A program made the position numbers and the translations under genes. Under the pieces are notes generated by a model. The model was not told the origin of the DNA and made no database searches. It worked only from the letters and a program-made list of their open reading frames with translations. Below are positions 22,692-27,305 of a stretch of DNA of 27,305 nucleotides, piece after piece (the stretch's first letter is position 1; each line of letters opens with the position of its first letter). The stretch comes from Ichthyophthirius multifiliis. Lineage: Eukaryota > Ciliophora > Oligohymenophorea > Hymenostomatida. The DNA is taken from NCBI RefSeq assembly GCF_000220395.1, contig NW_004085976.1, forward strand, positions 1 to 27,305, given 5' to 3'.

Positions 22692-24353
22692 AATATAATC
22701 AGTAATAGGATTAACATTTAAAGTCTATGCATTTTATCCCTTTTATGGTTAAAGTGCTAATTTACCAAAAGAAGTAGGTTCTATAAAATCATATTTTAAT
22801 AAATGTGGAGCTAATTCTGCAACTCTATATCTTAACTAAATAAATATTTATATATAATTATATTTATATAATTAAAACTTCTTCTAAAGTATCATATGGT
22901 AAAGGTACTCCACATTCTTCTGAAAGAGCTCTAATAACCATCCAATCTTCCCTTGCATCTCCTGGGCTCATTACTACTAGTCTTCCTTATTAAACTCTAC
23001 CCTCAGTATTTACCCAAGTTGCATTTTTCTCTGTATATGTTGCTGTTGGAAGTATTATATCTGCAAAATAAGCCCCTTCATCCCCATGAGTACCTAAATA
23101 AACTACAAAAGAATCTTCAGGGATATCTTCTATTTTTATATTATTATCAGCTCCTAGTAAGAAGACAACTTTTGGTTTTTTTGGTGAGATTTCAGAGGTT
23201 GATATTCCCAATTCTAAGGCATTGATTTTTCCACATTCCTTATGTAAAATATTGAAGCCGTTCCATTTATTTTCTTCAGAAATTACACCATAATTATTAG
23301 CTATAACCTTCAAATTTTCCATTATTTCTTTGCCATCTTCCCTTTCAAATAAATTTGCACCGCATAAAATCATTGGCAATTTCGCCTTTTTAAGCCTTTC
23401 ACAAAAAGGATGCTTTCCTTCCAAAATTTCATTTAAAACTTTAGTAGAATTGCCTAAATGTATTGTTTTATACATTAAATCTTGAGATGTTCCAATATTA
23501 AATACCTTTAAATTATTCTTAGTCTATTTTAATATACGAGAGTTTAAAACAGGACTTTCATAACGAGGGTTTGTTCCTATTAAGAGTAATAAATCGCATT
23601 CTTCAATACCTAAAATGCGACTATTAAACAAATAATTGGCTCTAAAATCTGCACTTAATTTTAAATTATCCTACAATATAAATTTTATATATATATATAT
23701 TATTATATATATATTTACATGTCCTCTAATCTCAAAATTTTCACAATCTAGTCTATTTAAGAAATCTTTTAAAGCAGTAATAGTTTCTATATCAGAAAAT
23801 TCTCCAATAATAGCACCAATTTCTTATCCACTAACCCCCTATAATTTCTCTGCAATAATCCTCATTGCATCTTCCCATAACATTTCAGTATAAGTCCCTT
23901 CTTAACTTCTTTACATAGGGCTTCTTAGTCTTTATTTTTTTAATCCATCAAATGCATGTCTTGTTTTATCGGAAATCCATTCATCATTAATTTCTTCGTG
24001 TATTCTCGGTAATATTCTCATTATTTCAGGGCCTCTAGTATCTACTTATATAGCACTTCCTATGGTATCCATTACATCTGTTGTATAATATCCTTTTAAT
24101 TCCCAAGGTCTAGAAGTAAATGCATAAGGCTATATTTTTTTATATAAATAAATAAATTATAAATATATTAATAGTTTACAGCATTAGTTAATGCACCTAC
24201 AGGGCATATATCAACTACATTTCCAGAAAGTTCTGTATTGAAAGTTTTTTCTACATAAGTACCTATTTCAGAAAATTTACCTCTTCCAGTTTTTCCTAAA
24301 TCATCTACACCACATATCTTTTTTAAAAAATATTATATATATAAATATATATA

Positions 24354-24396
<43 letters not shown>

Positions 24397-25126
24397 TATA
24401 TATATAATTACTTATGTAGCAAATCTAATACAACGAGTACAATGTATACATCTATTCATAGATGTAGCAACTAAAGGACCATAGTTTTTATCTTCGACAG
24501 ATCTTTTATACTCTCTATAACGTCCTTATTAATATCCATATACTACAGAAATATCTTATAAGTCACATTCTCCTCCTTAATCACATATAGGACAATCTAA
24601 AGGATGGTTTGCTAATAAAAATTCCATTACATTTCCTCTATGGATTCTAGTCTTTTCACTTGAGGTCTTTACCTTCATTCCTGGAACGACTTATGAAGCA
24701 CAAGCTGCTACAGGTTTTGGTACGTTTTCGATTTCTACTAAACACATTCTACAGTTTCCAGCAACAGCAACTATACATATATTTAATAAATAAATTATAA
24801 TTTAATTTTACGCCTTTCATGATAACAAAAACGGGGAATTATTACTCCGTTTTCATAACAAGCTTAGAATATTGTGTATGAATCATCAACCTGTAAATTT
24901 TATTTATAATTTTTTGCTAATTATTAATTTATTTTACTTTAGCGGATTATCCATCAATGAAAATTTCAATCTATTTGTTCTAAAAAGATGATTTGTGAAA
25001 CGCTATTTTTTAAAAAAAATTAAAAATAAGAATATTAGTATTTTATTTAAACAAATAAAAACCTTGGTTATGGATAAATGTTAAATTTTTAAAATTTAAT
25101 TTAAATTTTTATATAAATTTAAGCAT
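22467..25126 (-). CDS. NDUFS1: NADH-ubiquinone oxidoreductase 75-kDa subunit (complex I)
   Basis: Iron-sulfur subunit of the complex I electron-input arm on the matrix side, passing electrons from the NADH site. Nine features agree: eight exons joined in phase give 741 residues (the human protein has 727). The 2Fe-2S domain has [24 protein letters not shown], then [11 protein letters not shown]. The first 4Fe-4S ligands are [14 protein letters not shown] and the second are [13 protein letters not shown] with DICPVGALT. Next come [12 protein letters not shown] and the molybdopterin-like C-terminal domain ([31 protein letters not shown]). Start 25126 gives a basic presequence, [17 protein letters not shown]. 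Introns: 24891-24937, 24771-24811, 24318-24411, 24130-24179, 23671-23718, 22836-22878, 22578-22688; one more near 25000-25060 is possible. Nuclear-encoded and mitochondrially imported. Expressed-type codon use and no frame damage. Confidence 0.96.
22619..22681. repeat. Long TA microsatellite in the last NDUFS1 intron
   Basis: About 60 bp of uninterrupted TA repeat, the longest in the window, filling most of the 111-nt intron 22578-22688. Confidence 0.9.
24350..24389. repeat. TA microsatellite in an NDUFS1 intron
   Basis: TA repeat inside the 94-nt intron 24318-24411, between the exon ending CIRFATQ and the one starting ICGVDDLG. Confidence 0.85.
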
Positions 25127-25419
25127 TTTCAAATATTTTTCTCTTTTTCTTTTTCTAATATATTTTTTATATGTATTTTATTATTATATTTTGTATATTT
25201 TATATTAAAAATAAAATAAATTTTTTATTAAAAAAAAAAAATTATTTCGTAATTGTTTTATTATTATTTTTTATTCTTATTTTTAAAATAAATTTCTCTT
25301 AAAAAAAATAATAATATATATATTTGTATATATTATATAAAATAATTTTTTTAAAAAATAATATTCTATATTTTTATAAATATATATATCTATTTAATAT
25401 ATTAAATAATTTCAAAAAA
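25127..25419. other. Divergent promoter region between NDUFS1 and the Asn-rich gene
   Basis: About 290 bp of A/T-rich sequence between two head-to-head starts. It must contain both promoters. No recognisable element beyond poly-A/poly-T tracts. Confidence 0.6.
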
Positions 25420-27305
25420 ATGAATTTAAATATAATTAATAATAAACACAAAAAAGTAGTTATCTAAAATAGCAAACCCCAAAACTAAAGTAAAATAAAA
25501 AAAATTATATATTTATATTATTTTTACATATTTTTATTAATATTAATATATTTTTAAAAAGCATAAGAAAGAACTAAAAATAATACTTAATATTAATAAA
25601 ATGAAGATTAAAGATTATATTTACCTACAAAAGAGACTATGACATAAAAAAATAACGATTAATAGTAATAGCAAAGTAAAGTAAAAAATCATTGGGAATT
25701 TGCAGAAAATAATTAATAAAAAAAACGTATAAATATATAAAAAAAATTAATTTAATAAATTAAAAATAAATAAAAAGAAATAAATGATGAACAAATAAAA
25801 TAAGATTAAGAACAAAAAGTTGGTGGAATTCTACTTTTGAACATTAATAAAGATCGAATCAAAAATATTTAATAATAAAGTAATATATATATGCCTGAAG
25901 ATGAATTAGAAAACCCATCAATACAATAAATACTTTAAAAAGAAAGTAATGATAAATAAGAAGAAGGTAAATATATATTTTTTAAAAATTATAAAAATAT
26001 TAAAACAAAAATATATATATTTATATATTTATTTATATATTTAGTATATTTATATATTTGTATATTTATATATTATTTATATTTTTTTATTTAAATAGTT
26101 ATATAATAATCTAACATTATTTAAAACATTAATCTATAAAATCATCAGTAATAAAATATATAATTATAAAAAATTTATTTTTGTTTTGTATATAAAATAC
26201 AAACTTAGTATTTATTTATTTTTTATAAAAAGTCATAAAGATAATTAAGATAATTAAAAAATCAATTTATAATAAAATAATATATTTATTCATTAAAGGA
26301 ACAAAGATATTTAATAAAATAAAATTGAATATCAAGAATTTAACAAATATGATTATTATATTATTAAAAAAAATGAAATTTCAGAAAAACATAATAACAA
26401 TAGCGGATCAGAATAATAATAATATTCAAATGATTAATTAAAAATTTTAATTAATTAATCTTCTTTTAAAAATAATAATTATTAATTACACATGTAATAA
26501 AATTAAAATTATTATAAATTAAATTCAAATGATATTTCTTATAAAAGTAATGAAAAAAAAAGCAATAATAAAATTTTTAATAATGATTAATAAAATAAGA
26601 ATTTTAAAAAAGAAAAAAATTAAAGACAAAATTTAAAAACATTATAATTAATAAGAATATGAAAATTAATAAAATAAAAATGATAATTAATATGAAAATA
26701 ATAATAATAAAAATAATTTAAATAATAATTATAAAAACAATAATGATTTTAATAATTAAAAAAGAAATTAAGATATAAATTATAAATATAATGAAAGAAA
26801 TAATAATTATAATATAAATAATTAAGATAAAATAAATAATAAATAAAAGATAGATAATAAAAATATTTGTAATAGTATAAATTAATTTGATAATAATAAT
26901 AAAAATACAAATAATATATATTAGAAAGATAATAATAATAAATATAATAAAGATACTAATTAATAAAATAATTAGGATAATTATAATTAAAAAGGAAATT
27001 AAGATAACAATTATAAAAAGAATTAAGATTATAATGAAGATGATAGTTTTATAAAAAATAAATACAATAACTATAGAAACAATTAAGATATTTAAGAAAA
27101 AAATAATAATAATAAAAATTATAATTCTTAATAAGATAATATTTAAAAAAATAAATAAGATTTTAATAAAAAAAAACATAATAAAAACAATAATTATTAA
27201 AAATATTAAGACTAGTCATATAATAAAAACACTTATGAAGATAAGTATTTAAAAAAGATATAAATAGTATTAATAATGACAATAATAATAATAATAATAA
27301 TAATA
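25420..27305 (+). CDS. Asn/Gln/Lys-rich low-complexity protein, partial at right edge
   Basis: The ATG at 25420 gives MNLNIINNKHKKVVIQ to a GTAAAA donor. Introns 25490-25561, 25967-26098 and 26148-26232 join in phase. Exon 2 has the only ordinary-looking sequence: RLYLPTKETMTQKNND, NHWEFAENN, KVGGILLLNINKDRIKN and YMPEDELENPSIQQ. After 26232 the protein becomes low-complexity: more than 300 residues of Asn, Gln, Lys, Asp and Tyr (EYENQQNKNDNQYENNN-type), with one probable missing base near 26635. Such prion-like regions are typical of ciliate and Plasmodium-like A/T-rich proteomes and are often found in RNA-binding or regulatory proteins. No conserved domain is recognised and the end lies outside the window. 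Confidence 0.68.
27284..27305 (+). repeat. AAT trinucleotide run at the window edge
   Basis: Tandem AAT units that would encode polyAsn in the frame of the Asn-rich protein. The tract is cut by the window end. Confidence 0.75.

Noticed and set aside
22953-23225. Plus-strand frame of 90 codons (MHLLGSLLL...)
   Set aside because: It is the antisense shadow of the conserved C-terminal half of NDUFS1.
26718-27179. Minus-strand Ile/Phe-rich 153-codon frame
   Set aside because: Antisense shadow of AAT/GAT/AAA-rich codons of the plus-strand Asn-rich protein; composition is not that of a real membrane protein.
1-27305. Mobile elements, viral fossils, telomere repeats, tRNA or rRNA genes
   Set aside because: No transposase, reverse transcriptase or integrase motif, no terminal repeats, no G4T2-type telomere run, and no cloverleaf-like G+C-rich segment was seen.

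Overview
The window is nuclear DNA of an oligohymenophorean ciliate. I would guess Ichthyophthirius or a close relative because of the extreme A+T content, but that is an inference. Long coherent proteins appear only when TAA and TAG are read as glutamine and TGA is the sole stop. Introns are mostly very short (28-130 nt, GTA...AG) and almost pure A/T. No rRNA, tRNA, CRISPR array, transposon, retro-element or telomeric repeat was recognised.

Layout, left to right. 1-1377 is A/T desert, followed by a doubtful two-exon frame (1378-1587). Two minus-strand genes follow: a GRIP-domain golgin (1759-3499) and a signal-peptide protein of unknown function (3921-4670). After a 1.5-kb gap come plus-strand genes: a DHHC palmitoyltransferase (6139-8119), a B-box plus WD-repeat protein (8268-9804), two weak small frames (9906-10286, 10468-10741) and an intronless cysteine-rich zinc protein (11533-12285). 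Two minus-strand genes follow: a probable mitochondrial alpha-helical-repeat protein (12475-14274) and a CDC7-like kinase with a polyglutamine N-terminus (14425-16711). Then come a second, shorter DHHC enzyme (+, 17333-18179), a very long coiled-coil protein (-, 18242-22228), mitochondrial complex I subunit NDUFS1 (-, 22467-25126) and the start of an Asn/Gln-rich protein (+, 25420 to beyond the right edge).

The genes do not form a pathway. They are separate eukaryotic housekeeping or cell-structure genes: Golgi tethering, protein S-acylation (two genes), mitochondrial function, cell-cycle kinase and a cytoskeletal-type coiled coil. Gene spacing ranges from about 60 bp (convergent 3' ends at 18180-18241) to 1.5 kb.

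Two themes recur. First, several genes need one extra base in an A or T run to keep frame, always in the same direction. This looks like homopolymer under-calling in the assembly, while NDUFS1, the WD protein, the short DHHC enzyme and the zinc protein are frame-perfect. Second, AAT/TAA trinucleotide tracts lie inside coding exons and give polyAsn or polyGln according to frame, the polyGln being written with 'stop' codons. I did not find a clear novel multi-gene system. The best candidates for new biology are the cysteine-rich zinc protein, the CDC7-like kinase with a DYG motif, and the unidentified secretory protein. Gene models were assembled by eye, so exon ends are provisional where stated.
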